This document shows, piece by piece, positions 7,923 through 15,845 of a DNA stretch of 64,000 bases (the stretch's first letter is position 1; each line of letters opens with the position of its first letter). This DNA comes from Collinsella aerofaciens (GTDB lineage: Bacteria > Actinomycetota > Coriobacteriia > Coriobacteriales > Coriobacteriaceae), in assembly GCA_021639365.1 (NCBI GenBank), contig JAJXHK010000008.1:3432-67431 (forward strand), given 5' to 3'. The position numbers and the translations under genes are program-made. Under the pieces are notes generated by a model. The model saw nothing but the letters and a program-made list of their open reading frames with translations, was not told the DNA's origin and did not search any database.

Positions 7923-9245
7923 TTAGCAGTCGACGACGGTTTTGCCGATCATGATGTTGAGGATCTCGACGTCGGTATCCTTCATGCCCACGCGGCCCAC
8001 GTAGCCCATGCTGGCAATCGTCTGCTCGACGGTATCCTGAATGAGGCCCTCGCCGGCGCGGAAGCCGCGGCCCTGCATGGCCATATCGTGGCCCAGAATC
8101 GCAGCATCAACGGCAGCGGAAATCTTAGCCGCGCAACTCGCCTTGGCGCCATCGCACACGATGCCGCCCACGTTGCCGAGCGTGTTCGAAACCGTCGCGC
8201 CAATCTGCTCGCGCGTGCCACCGCACAGCCAGGTAATGGCAGCACCGGCACCGCACGCAGCGCAAATAGCGCCACAAAACGCCGAGAGCGCACCAATATA
8301 GCTCTTGATATGCACGGCGATGAGATCGGACAGCATCACGGCACGCACCAGGCGCTCGTGGTCGCAGCGTAGGTACTCGGCATACTCCATAACGGGCAAG
8401 GCGCAGGTAATGCCCTGATTGCCCGAGCCGCACACGATGGCGACCGGCAGCGCACAGCCGTTCATGCGGGCGTCGGACCCGGCGGCTGCACGGGCACGGG
8501 CACGGCAGGCGACGTCATCGGCGCGAGCGCCCAACAGCGTACGGCCAACCTCGGCGCCCCAAGCGTGCGCCAGGCCCTCGGCACTGATCGCGCCGTTCAG
8601 CTCAATCTGACGCTCAACGGCAGCGCGGGCGCTCTCGATGTCGCCGCCCTCGATAAAGTCGATGATGGACTCGATCGACATGGGCGTGTCGGCGCTATCT
8701 GCCACACGCTCGGCCACGACGCGCTCGGCGCAGGCGGCACACTCCCCCGCCGACTTGCCGCATACCGGAATACCGTCGAGCGTATGGCACGTGACATTGG
8801 TGTGGTGGTCGGTAATCTCGACGACCGCAACATGGCCCCCGGCCGTGGCAGTCACCTTGATGTAGAGGTTGGGCACACCCTCGACAAGCGACACATCGCA
8901 ATAGCCGGCATCGGCGAGGAGCTCGGACACGCGAGCACGGTCTTCGTCGTTAACGCTCTCGAGCACCTCGAGCGCGCTCTTGGCGTCACCGCCCGCGGCG
9001 CCCAGCACGGCCGCGGCCTCAATACCGTGCATGCCGCCCGAGTTGGGCACGGTCACGCTCTTAACGTTCTTGATGATATTGCCTGAGCAGGCAACATCCA
9101 TATGATCGGGTTCGCAACCGAGCGTCTGGCTCGCCAGCGCCGCTGCATAGGCAACGGCAATGGGCTCGGTGCAGCCGAGCGCGCAGACAAGCTCGCGGTT
9201 CAAGACATCGCAAAAAGCGGCATCGCGGATGGAATCGGTAGGCAT
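7923..9245 (-). CDS. cyuA: L-cysteine desulfidase, CyuA/UPF0597 family
   Basis: A 440-residue cytoplasmic enzyme of the family formerly called YhaM/UPF0597. Characterised members split L-cysteine to pyruvate, ammonia and sulfide using an oxygen-sensitive iron-sulfur cluster. The N-terminal ALGCTEPIAVAYA motif, the ACSGNIIKN motif, and the conserved cysteines in CGSGNQGIT, FCGAICAACGAG and GGIVCDGAK are those expected. AGGAGATTCCT fixes the ATG at 9243-9245; the frame is open 29 codons further but without a ribosome site. It appears monocistronic. No transporter or cyuR-type regulator is adjacent. Family is sure; the reaction is inferred from it. Confidence 0.88.
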   Translation of the reverse strand: MPTDSIRDAAFCDVLNRELVCALGCTEPIAVAYAAALASQTLGCEPDHMDVACSGNIIKNVKSVTVPNSGGMHGIEAAAVLGAAGGDAKSALEVLESVNDEDRARVSELLADAGYCDVSLVEGVPNLYIKVTATAGGHVAVVEITDHHTNVTCHTLDGIPVCGKSAGECAACAERVVAERVADSADTPMSIESIIDFIEGGDIESARAAVERQIELNGAISAEGLAHAWGAEVGRTLLGARADDVACRARARAAAGSDARMNGCALPVAIVCGSGNQGITCALPVMEYAEYLRCDHERLVRAVMLSDLIAVHIKSYIGALSAFCGAICAACGAGAAITWLCGGTREQIGATVSNTLGNVGGIVCDGAKASCAAKISAAVDAAILGHDMAMQGRGFRAGEGLIQDTVEQTIASMGYVGRVGMKDTDVEILNIMIGKTVVDC

Positions 9246-9409
9246 AGGAATCTCCTGCTTACATAACGGACTGGGCTCTCGATAATAGTTAGCTCTTTTA
9301 TTTGATAACAATGCATCAAAAACCGCAACCATGGTTCCGACGGACGGCGTTCAAGCGCAATCTGACGGCATTCATTCATGAAAAGCTAGTCTTGTTGCAT
9401 GCTAAAGCG

Positions 9410-9435
9410 TTTGACCAAAAAACGCTCGAGCGTTT
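9410..9435 (+). promoter_or_regulatory. Palindrome upstream of rpiB
   Basis: AAACGCTCGAGCGTTT (9420-9435) is a perfect 16-bp palindrome about 80 bases before rpiB. TTGACC (9411-9416) stands 17 bases from a weak TTACGC, so the palindrome would overlap the spacer and the -10 box. It looks like an operator; the regulator is unknown. Confidence 0.35.
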
Positions 9436-9516
9436 ACGCAAAAGACGCGCTATCATGCAGTCGAACGCGGTAAAACCTTTAGCAATTCCGCCGCACGGAC
9501 CAGAAAGGAACCACCT

Positions 9517-9984
9517 ATGAAGATCGGTATCGGTAACGACCACGCCGCCGTCGAGCTCAAGAACATCATTTCCGAGCATCTTAAGGAGCGCGGCTGCGAG
9601 GTCGTGAACTTTGGCACCGACACCTCCGAGAGCTTCGACTACCCCATCGCCGGCTACAAGGTGGGCAAGGCCGTTGCCAACGGTGATGTCGACCTGGGCA
9701 TTCTGATCTGCGGCACCGGCGTCGGCATTAGCCTTGCCGCCAACAAGGTCGAGGGCGTGCGCGCCGTCGTGTGCTCCGAGCCTTTCAGCGCCAAGCTCTC
9801 CCGTATGCACAACAACACCAACGTGCTCGCCTTTGGCGCTCGCGTCGTGGGCTCCGAGCTCGCCAAGATGATCGTCGACGAGTGGCTCGACGCCGAGTTT
9901 GAGGGCGGCCGTCACGAGCGTCGCGTCAACCTCCTCAACGAGATCGACCAGACTCGCGGCCTTAAGGTCGTCGACGAGGCTTAA
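9517..9984 (+). CDS. rpiB: Ribose-5-phosphate isomerase B (copy 1)
   Basis: A 155-residue RpiB/LacAB family isomerase. It interconverts ribose 5-phosphate and ribulose 5-phosphate in the non-oxidative pentose phosphate pathway; some relatives act on other aldose phosphates. D8/H9 in GNDHAAVELK, the catalytic Cys65 in LICGTGVGISLAANK and the LSRMHNNTNVLAFGARV segment are all present. AGAAAGGAACC precedes the ATG. It stands alone between divergent cyuA and its own terminator. A second, very similar copy lies at 17003-17470; this one is not linked to a sugar operon and is the likelier housekeeping gene. Confidence 0.92.
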   Translation: MKIGIGNDHAAVELKNIISEHLKERGCEVVNFGTDTSESFDYPIAGYKVGKAVANGDVDLGILICGTGVGISLAANKVEGVRAVVCSEPFSAKLSRMHNNTNVLAFGARVVGSELAKMIVDEWLDAEFEGGRHERRVNLLNEIDQTRGLKVVDEA

Positions 9985-10012
9985 AGCCTAACAACGCCAC
10001 AAGCTAACAGCA

Positions 10013-10049
10013 GAGGGCCCGCCCGGAACGCACATCCGGGCGGGCCCTC
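10013..10049 (+). terminator. Intrinsic terminator after rpiB
   Basis: A perfect 14-bp stem (10013-10026 with 10036-10049) around a 9-base loop is followed by TTAGTAGATATTTG on the plus strand. Confidence 0.75.
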
Positions 10050-10067
10050 TTAGTAGATATTTGTCAT

Positions 10068-10103
10068 AAAAAAGGGCGCCGCGGATGGAGTTCCGCGGCG
10101 CCC
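10068..10103 (-). terminator. Intrinsic terminator after ndk
   Basis: An 11-bp GC stem (10074-10084 with 10093-10103) is followed on the minus strand by six T. Confidence 0.92.
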
Positions 10104-10141
10104 AAGCCACACGCTAACAGCTTTAAGGAGTCAAAGCTGGT

Positions 10142-10546
10142 TTAGCCAAAGAAACGCTTGATCTCGATCTCGGCGTTCTCCAGGCAGTCGGAGCCGTGGA
10201 TCACGTTGGCGTTGACATCGACGGCAAAGTCGCCGCGGATAGTGCCAGGAGCGGCCTCAAGCGGGTTGGTGGCACCCATGAGGGTGCGCATCTTAGCAAC
10301 AGCGGAAAGACCGGAAACGACCATCTTGACGACCGGGCCGCTGGTCATAAAGTCGCACAGGTTGCCAAAGAAGGGCTTGTCGTTGAGGTGAGCGTAGTGC
10401 TCCTCGACGGTGGCGCGCTCAAGCGTGGTCATCTCCATGCGCTCGATAACAAGGCCGCTGCGCTCAATGCGAGCAACGATCTCGCCGATCTTGCGATCGC
10501 GCACGGCGTCGGGCTTAATCATGATGAAGGTCTTCTCGATAGCCAT
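10142..10546 (-). CDS. ndk: Nucleoside diphosphate kinase
   Basis: A 134-residue enzyme that moves the terminal phosphate from one nucleoside triphosphate to another nucleoside diphosphate. The phospho-accepting histidine H117 lies in NVIHGSD. The N-terminal TFIMIKPDAV motif, GATNPLEAAPGTIRGDF and the usual family length are present. GAAAGG nine bases upstream selects the ATG 10544-10546 over an in-frame codon 14 triplets earlier. It is monocistronic with its own promoter candidate (10610-10638) and terminator. Confidence 0.96.
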   Translation of the reverse strand: MAIEKTFIMIKPDAVRDRKIGEIVARIERSGLVIERMEMTTLERATVEEHYAHLNDKPFFGNLCDFMTSGPVVKMVVSGLSAVAKMRTLMGATNPLEAAPGTIRGDFAVDVNANVIHGSDCLENAEIEIKRFFG

Positions 10547-10609
10547 AAGGTAGCCTTTCAAGTTGGTTCGCGCGTGCCCAAGTCCCATTCCGGCACCCGC
10601 CTGGACTGC

Positions 10610-10638
10610 ATCGTAACAGAGTTTTAGCTGCAGTTAAA
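10610..10638 (-). promoter_or_regulatory. Likely ndk promoter
   Basis: On the minus strand TTTAAC (10633-10638), a 17-base spacer and TACGAT (10610-10615). Confidence 0.4.
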
Positions 10639-10648
10639 CAAAAAGCTG

Positions 10649-10678
10649 TTTATTGAAGCGCTGCAATTTATTGAAGCG
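10649..10678. repeat. Direct repeat TTTATTGAAGCG upstream of ndk
   Basis: The 12-mer occurs at 10649-10660 and 10667-10678, 18 bases apart, just upstream of the ndk promoter. The spacing of almost two helical turns suits a dimeric DNA-binding protein; no regulator is identified. Confidence 0.4.
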
Positions 10679-10844
10679 TTCCATATGTGTCACTTCTGTT
10701 TCGAAGCCCGACTAGAGTACCATCCACCCCGCCATCAACCGCATCGAACCGAGCAGACGGTCGGTTGCCGCCCGTGAACGTACCCCCTTCACAAGCTGCC
10801 CAAAGGTCCTACAGAAGTTCTCGACAAGCCCCTCCCCCGTGGCA
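10679..10844. other. Spacer between argH and ndk without a recognised gene
   Basis: The minus strand has one open frame of about 48 codons ending at 10712, reading through peptides such as FVATGEGLVENF and RLLGSMRLMAGW. It lacks a start codon with a ribosome site. Nothing else was found here. Confidence 0.3.
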
Positions 10845-10879
10845 ACAAAATACGGACGCCCGCATCAGCAGGCGCCCGT
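10845..10879 (-). terminator. Intrinsic terminator after argH
   Basis: On the minus strand ACGGGCGCC pairs with GGCGTCCGT (one G-U pair) and TATTTTG follows. It lies about 50 bases past the argH stop. Confidence 0.7.
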
Positions 10880-10930
10880 AAAAGCAAAACGATTTATCAA
10901 TAAATGACTGAAACAGCTTTAGACAGGACC

Positions 10931-12361
10931 TTAATTTGCCCCATGACCCATCTCGACGACCTTGGTCAGCGAACCAAACGTGACCTCATCGGCCGAAAGC
11001 TGCGCCTCGGCACGCTCCAGCTGCACGGCGACGGCGGCAGGCGCGGTACCGCCCTCAGTCGTGCGCGCGGCGACAATCGATGGGATGTCAAGCGCCTCGG
11101 TAATATCGTGCTCAAAGAGCGGACTTGCCTCCTGGAACACCTCAAACGGCAGGTCCTCAAGATTGCAGTCACGCTTCTCGCACATCAGGACCAGGTGGCC
11201 CACCACGGCGTGCGCCTCGCGGAACGGCAGGCCGCGCTTAGCCAAGTAGTCGGCAACGTCGGTAGCGGCCAGGTGGCCCACGCCGCACTCGCGGGCCATG
11301 GCGTCCTCGTTGACGGTCCAGGTCGAGATCATGCCGGCCATAACGGACAGGCACTGCATGAGCGTATGGGCGGTATCGAGCGCGCCCTCCTTGTCCTCCT
11401 GCAGGTCCTTGTTATAGGCCAGCGGCAGGCCCTTCATGGTCACCAGCAGTTGCACCAGGTTGCCGTACACGCGACCGCTCTTGCCACGGATAAGTTCGGC
11501 GAAGTCGGGGTTCTTCTTCTGCGGCATGATGGAAGAGCCGGTGGAGTACGAGTCGGACAGCGTGATGAAACCGAACTCGGAGCTCGACCACAGCACGATC
11601 TCCCCGGAGAGGCGCGACAGGTGCATGGCCATAACGGAGCCGGCATAGTGCAGGTCGAGCAGGAAGTCGCGGTCGGAAACGGCGTCGAGCGAGTTGGGAA
11701 TCACACCAGCAAAGCCAAGTTCGGCGGCCGTCATCTGGCGATCGAGCGGATAGCTCGTACCGGCAAGCGCTGCGGCACCCAATGGGCAGTTATCTGCGGC
11801 ATCGAAAGCGGCCTTCAGGCGCGTAAAGTCGCGCGCGAACATCCAGGAATACGCCAGCAGATGATGCGATAACAACACAGGCTGGGCGTGCTGCATGTGC
11901 GTGTAGCCGGGAAGAATGACCTTGTCGTACTTCTTAGCCACATCCACCAGCACATGGCGCAGCGAAAGATTAGCCTCCATAAGCTCCTTGGCCAGCGCCT
12001 TGACGCCCAGGCGGGTATCGGTCGCCACCTGGTCGTTGCGCGAACGTCCGGTATGTAGGCGCTTGCCCGCCTCGCCAATGCGACGTGTCAGCTCGCTTTC
12101 GATGGACATATGAATGTCCTCGTCGTTGATGTCGAAGGTAAAGTTGCCGGCATCGATATCCTGCTCGATTCCGCTCAGGCCCTCGGCAATCGCTTGCTCA
12201 TCCTCGGCACTAATGATGCCCTGGGCGGCCAGCATCTTGGCATGGGCCTTAGAGCCGGCAATATCCTGCTTATAGAGATGCTTATCGACCGGCAGCGACG
12301 CGCCAAACTCCTGCGTGACCTCGGCCACGCCCGCCTCAAAACGACCACCCCAAAGAGCCAT
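10931..12361 (-). CDS. argH: Argininosuccinate lyase
   Basis: A 476-residue enzyme that splits argininosuccinate into arginine and fumarate, the last step of arginine synthesis. It belongs to the fumarase/aspartase superfamily; the signature GSSIMPQKKNPD, with the mobile catalytic loop, sits at about residue 280, and HTGRSRNDQVATD and TYSHMQHAQP-like segments (here GYTHMQHAQPV) are present. AAAGGGG eight bases upstream favours the ATG at 12359-12361; a second in-frame ATG six codons earlier is possible. argG lies upstream on the same strand, with a 56-residue gene between them. Confidence 0.96.
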   Translation of the reverse strand: MALWGGRFEAGVAEVTQEFGASLPVDKHLYKQDIAGSKAHAKMLAAQGIISAEDEQAIAEGLSGIEQDIDAGNFTFDINDEDIHMSIESELTRRIGEAGKRLHTGRSRNDQVATDTRLGVKALAKELMEANLSLRHVLVDVAKKYDKVILPGYTHMQHAQPVLLSHHLLAYSWMFARDFTRLKAAFDAADNCPLGAAALAGTSYPLDRQMTAAELGFAGVIPNSLDAVSDRDFLLDLHYAGSVMAMHLSRLSGEIVLWSSSEFGFITLSDSYSTGSSIMPQKKNPDFAELIRGKSGRVYGNLVQLLVTMKGLPLAYNKDLQEDKEGALDTAHTLMQCLSVMAGMISTWTVNEDAMARECGVGHLAATDVADYLAKRGLPFREAHAVVGHLVLMCEKRDCNLEDLPFEVFQEASPLFEHDITEALDIPSIVAARTTEGGTAPAAVAVQLERAEAQLSADEVTFGSLTKVVEMGHGAN

Positions 12362-12481
12362 GGGACCGTCCCCTTTCATCTAAAACCAAAACATCGGCGC
12401 CCAAAGCAGCGCGCCCTGACGCTAAAGCGATTTATCAACCGCTAGTTTTGCACATCCCCCGCCACGCGCGGGGCTAGAGCA

Positions 12482-12652
12482 TTAATTCGAAAAGAAGTGA
12501 CGCACCATGCACTTGGCGCCCATCGACTCCCTCCGGATGTTGCCCTGCGAACCGTCAATCCAAGCCTTCAGGCTCATGGGGACCTCCTCCACCTTGGCGG
12601 TATCGAGCTCAGGGGAAAGAGAAAGCAAAGCGTGAGCGATAGCATCAATCAT
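12482..12652 (-). CDS. Unrecognised 56-residue protein between argG and argH
   Basis: A short frame with a good start: CTGAGGAG stands eight bases before the ATG at 12650-12652, and it ends at TAA 12482-12484. The product begins MIDAIAHALLSLSPELDTA and ends CMVRHFFSN. It has an amphipathic N-terminal part, a SLKAWIDGSQGNIRRESMG middle and no membrane segment or signal peptide. A strong terminator separates it from argG, and argH starts about 120 bases further on, so it may be the first gene of the argH transcript. I know no family for it. The ribosome site and codon usage make it likely to be translated; a leader role for argH is possible but unsupported. Confidence 0.55.
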   Translation of the reverse strand: MIDAIAHALLSLSPELDTAKVEEVPMSLKAWIDGSQGNIRRESMGAKCMVRHFFSN

Positions 12653-12695
12653 AGTAGGTACTCCTCAGATATACATAGGCACAAGGCCGTCAAAT

Positions 12696-12734
12696 CGATA
12701 GAAAGAGCCCCGCCGGACAACCCCGGCGGGGCTC
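12696..12734 (-). terminator. Intrinsic terminator after argG
   Basis: A 12-bp stem GAGCCCCGCCGG / CCGGCGGGGCTC (12705-12734) is followed by TTTCTATCG on the minus strand. It cuts argG off from the small gene and argH. Confidence 0.85.
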
Positions 12735-12891
12735 GGACTCAGCCGCAGGTGCGGCGTCATATATGCGGGCGGAACGTAGGGGCCACCGATGTTAAGAAGT
12801 GTCAGCAAGCATAACGAAAGGTAGGGACCCCATGCGCCCGTTATGTATCACGCGGATGGGCCGCGCGGATACCAAGGAAAGGAAAGAAGCC

Positions 12892-14118
12892 TTATGCCTG
12901 GGCGGCAGCGGAGCTGGGACCCTGGACCTTAGCCCACGTCTTGAGCGACAGCGTGTCGATCTCGATAAAGCCGGCGCTGGCCTTCTCGTCAAACGTGGTG
13001 TCACGGTCGTAGGTAGCCAGACCGTAGTCGTAGAGGCTAAAGGGGCTCTTGCGGCCGACAACATGGCAGTTGCCCTTAAAGAACTTCAGACGGACGGTGC
13101 CGGTCACGAACTTCTGGGTGTCGGCCATAAAGGCGTCGAGCGCGTTCTTGAGCGGGCTGTACCACTGGCCGTTGTACACGGCGTTAGCCCAATCCTGCTC
13201 GAGCTTGATCTTGGTCTTGAGCAGATCGCCCTCGACGCAGATGTCCTCGAGCGCCTTATGGGCGGTGATGAGCGTCAGGGCGCCGGGAACCTCGTAGCAC
13301 TCGCGGCTCTTGAGGCCCACCAGACGATCCTCGACCAGGTCCAGACGACCAAAGCCGTTGTCGCCGGAGATCTTGTTGAGGGCGATGACGATCTCGGAGA
13401 GCTTCATCTTCTTGCCGTCGACGGCAACGGGCTTGCCGGCCTCAAACTCAATCTCGGTGTAGGTCGGGGTGTCGGGCGTGTCCTCGGGATTCTTGGTCAT
13501 AACCCAGGCGTCGTCGAGCGGCTCGTTCCAGGGATCCTCCAGGTGACCACACTCAATGGCGCGACCCCACAGGTTGTCGTCGATGGAATAGGGGTTGTCG
13601 TTAGCACCCTCGGGAACCGGAACGTTGTGGGCGTGGGCGTAGGCAACCTCGTCCGGACGGCACTTCAGATCCCACTCGCGAACCGGGGCGATAACCTTGA
13701 GCTCGGGGTCGAGAGCCTTGACGGCAGCCTCGAAACGGACCTGGTCGTTACCCTTGCCGGTGCAGCCGTGGGCGACATAGGTCGCGTCAAACTCGTGAGC
13801 GACCTCGACGAGCTTCTTGGCGAGCAGCGGACGGGACAGAGCGGAGAGCAGCGGGTACTTGTTCTCGTACATGGAGTTGGCGGCGATGGCCTTGGTCAGG
13901 AACTCGTCGGAGAACTCGTCGCGCAGGTCGAGCACCTGGCAATCGAGAACACCCAGGTCGAGGGCCTTCTGCTTCCTGGCATCCAGACCGGTCTCCTCCT
14001 GGCCCACGTTGCCGCAGACGCAAACGACATCGAGATTCTTCTCATCCTGGAGCCACTTGACACATACGGATGTATCAAGACCACCGGAATATGCGAGAAC
14101 GACTTTTTCCTTGCTCAT
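12892..14118 (-). CDS. argG: Argininosuccinate synthase
   Basis: A 408-residue enzyme that joins citrulline and aspartate using ATP to make argininosuccinate. The ATP pyrophosphatase loop AYSGGLDTS spans residues 9-17; the family segments YVAHGCTGKGNDQVRFE and DDNLWGRAIECG follow. AAAGGAAACAGCC precedes the ATG 14116-14118; the frame extends 17 codons upstream without a ribosome site. argH lies downstream, so citrulline can be converted to arginine. No other arg genes are in the window. Confidence 0.97.
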   Translation of the reverse strand: MSKEKVVLAYSGGLDTSVCVKWLQDEKNLDVVCVCGNVGQEETGLDARKQKALDLGVLDCQVLDLRDEFSDEFLTKAIAANSMYENKYPLLSALSRPLLAKKLVEVAHEFDATYVAHGCTGKGNDQVRFEAAVKALDPELKVIAPVREWDLKCRPDEVAYAHAHNVPVPEGANDNPYSIDDNLWGRAIECGHLEDPWNEPLDDAWVMTKNPEDTPDTPTYTEIEFEAGKPVAVDGKKMKLSEIVIALNKISGDNGFGRLDLVEDRLVGLKSRECYEVPGALTLITAHKALEDICVEGDLLKTKIKLEQDWANAVYNGQWYSPLKNALDAFMADTQKFVTGTVRLKFFKGNCHVVGRKSPFSLYDYGLATYDRDTTFDEKASAGFIEIDTLSLKTWAKVQGPSSAAAQA

Positions 14119-14674
14119 GGCTGTTTCCTTTCGCCCTTGGTAGCTAGTTAGAACATCGGTCAGTTGCAAGTCAGATTGAGGTCAAATACCGTGCAATATC
14201 AGGTTATTCAGCAGAATGCAGCACAGGCATGCCCTAGAAACATGCGGCTATGTCGTGCTAAAAACCCAACGACCTCAAAATGACTCTGTTGAGGCATTTC
14301 GCCCCATGCGGACAGAGACGATTGTTATCGTCGTCGGGAAATTGCGCGCTGGCATCGGATGGCATTGTCTGCAGTGGTGATGATCTTTACGAACTGCATC
14401 TGCCTCTCCTTTCACGTATCGCCGGGCGCAATTCATATAATCGCAAACGGTACCTTTTCCTCGGTAAGCGGCGCTTTTGCCGTCTCCGTTTTCGATGGTC
14501 GCTATCATACGCTAAAGTGCTTGCTGCACAAGCGACAAATTCAATTTTCTGAAAAGTTTTTTCATTACTTTGTGAAGAGTGGTGCAAATACGCGTCAATC
14601 CTGCGAAAATACGCCCGACTACTAGTTAATGATTATAACGTCTGAAACAATCTCGAAACGAAAGGCGCGCTTTT
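14119..14674. other. Long spacer between argG and the HAD-IIB gene
   Basis: A 556-base divergent spacer. Short open frames occur on both strands (for example 77 codons on the minus strand ending at 14275) but none has a ribosome site or a recognisable product. Near argG, TGAATAACCTGATATTGCA (minus strand, around 14192-14216) vaguely recalls an ArgR box. Promoters for both flanking genes must lie here; no clear consensus pair was found. Confidence 0.35.
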
Positions 14675-15502
14675 ATGCAAACTTACGAATCAGATGCCAA
14701 TATCGGCAACATTAAGATTCTCGCCGTCGATATGGACAAGACGCTTCTCACCGACGAGCGCGTGCTGCCTCAGGGCCTCGATGAGCGTCTGGACAAGCTC
14801 GCCGACGCCGGTATCGTATTCTGTCCTGCCAGCGGACGTCCGGCCCCCAAGCTCGAGGAGATGTTCGAGAGCATTAAGAATCGCCTCGCCTTTTGCCCCG
14901 ACAACGGTGGCTGCGTTATCTATCGCGGTGAGTACATTTATAAGAGCAACGTCGACGTTGAGCTGTATCAGCAGCTTCTCGCCCACGCTGCAGAGGATTC
15001 GCGCGCCGTCCCCGTCCTGTGCTGCTACGACGACGCTTACGTGCTCGCCCGCGACCATAAGCACCATGAAGAGCTGAGCGTCTATTACAATACGATCAAC
15101 TATGTCGACACCTTCGAAGGCCTCGAAGTCGAGTCCGACAAGGTCTCGATTTACTTCCCCGCCTATGATGCCGAGCCAGCATTCCGCGATACCTACAGTC
15201 CCGCATTCTCCGACAAGCTGTATGTCACCAACGCCGGTCGCGAGTGGATCGACTTTATGAACCTGGGCGTCGACAAGGGCGCCGGCGTCGCGCATCTGTG
15301 CGAACATCTGGGTATTGATATTGCCGACGCGGCGGCCGCGGGCGACACGTACAACGACATCCCCATGCTGGAGCGCGTCGGTCATAGCTTTATCGTGGAC
15401 AATGCCGAGGAGCACATGAACGCGCACGCTAAGTGGCGCATTCCGAGCAACAACGACGGGGGCGTACTGACGCTCATCGACGCCATCTTGGCGGCACGGT
15501 AA
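14675..15502 (+). CDS. HAD-IIB (Cof-type) sugar or cofactor phosphatase
   Basis: A 275-residue hydrolase of HAD subfamily IIB. Motif I is DMDKT (residues 19-23), motif II lies in CPASGRP, and the C-terminal motif AAGDTYNDIPML binds magnesium; between them is the C2-type cap domain. Cof-type enzymes dephosphorylate sugar phosphates or pyridoxal phosphate with broad specificity. GAAAGG ten bases before the ATG is the ribosome site. It stands alone; a long perfect inverted repeat begins 11 bases after its stop. Confidence 0.88.
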   Translation: MQTYESDANIGNIKILAVDMDKTLLTDERVLPQGLDERLDKLADAGIVFCPASGRPAPKLEEMFESIKNRLAFCPDNGGCVIYRGEYIYKSNVDVELYQQLLAHAAEDSRAVPVLCCYDDAYVLARDHKHHEELSVYYNTINYVDTFEGLEVESDKVSIYFPAYDAEPAFRDTYSPAFSDKLYVTNAGREWIDFMNLGVDKGAGVAHLCEHLGIDIADAAAAGDTYNDIPMLERVGHSFIVDNAEEHMNAHAKWRIPSNNDGGVLTLIDAILAAR

Positions 15503-15512
15503 CTGTCCCATC

Positions 15513-15641
15513 GGGCCTGGCCGGGCGGCATGGGTTAACTTTTCGCTCGGTCAGGTCCTGCGCAAGACGAAAGCCACATTAAGTGGCTTTCTTTGCGTGC
15601 GGAATCTACGAAAAGTTAACCCATGCCGCCCGGCCAGGCCC
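15513..15641. repeat. Perfect 33-bp inverted repeat with nested hairpin
   Basis: Arms 15513-15545 and 15609-15641 are exact reverse complements over 33 bases. The 63-base interior contains a second stem, CGAAAGCCAC with GTGGCTTTC, extended by CGCAA/TTGCG (about 15560-15599). The whole could fold as a long cruciform or RNA hairpin. It lies between the HAD-IIB gene and the LacI gene and has no coding content. Perfect arms suggest recent origin or strong selection. Confidence 0.9.
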
Positions 15642-15710
15642 TAGGTTGACTTTTCTTGCCGCCGAGATGGCGTCTTGAGTGCCTAGATACTTGGCTGAAT
15701 TTAATTGGAT

Positions 15711-15755
15711 GAAGGGAGCTCTTTGTTGTAAAGGGGCTCCCTTCTGCTCTTTTTG
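15711..15755 (+). terminator. Hairpin with T-run before the LacI gene
   Basis: GAAGGGAGC (15711-15719) pairs with GCTCCCTTC (15735-15743); CTTTTTG follows on the plus strand. It may end HAD-IIB transcripts. Confidence 0.65.
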
Positions 15756-15813
15756 ACTTTTAGGCCAAGATGTCGACTCTTTTGGGTAATCGTTTTCTTA
15801 TACTGTTTCTCTA

Positions 15814-15827
15814 GTAAAAGCGTTAAC
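15814..15827 (+). promoter_or_regulatory. Possible LacI-type operator before the LacI gene
   Basis: GTAAAAGCGTTAAC is a near-palindrome with the central CG typical of LacI-family operators. It follows a TATACT hexamer (15800-15805) and precedes the gene start by about 20 bases, so autoregulation is plausible. Confidence 0.35.
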
Positions 15828-15845
15828 ACCCGCAAGAGGCGACCT

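Noticed and set aside
10679..10844. 48-codon minus-strand frame between argH and ndk
   Set aside because: It reads like protein in places but has no start codon with a ribosome site and begins within the terminator.
14275..14508. 77-codon minus-strand frame upstream of argG
   Set aside because: No ribosome site, no recognisable motif, and overlapping frames of equal quality on the other strand.
15753..15845. Extended N-terminus for the first LacI protein
   Set aside because: The added 31 residues precede the helix-turn-helix, cover the promoter region and have no ribosome site.
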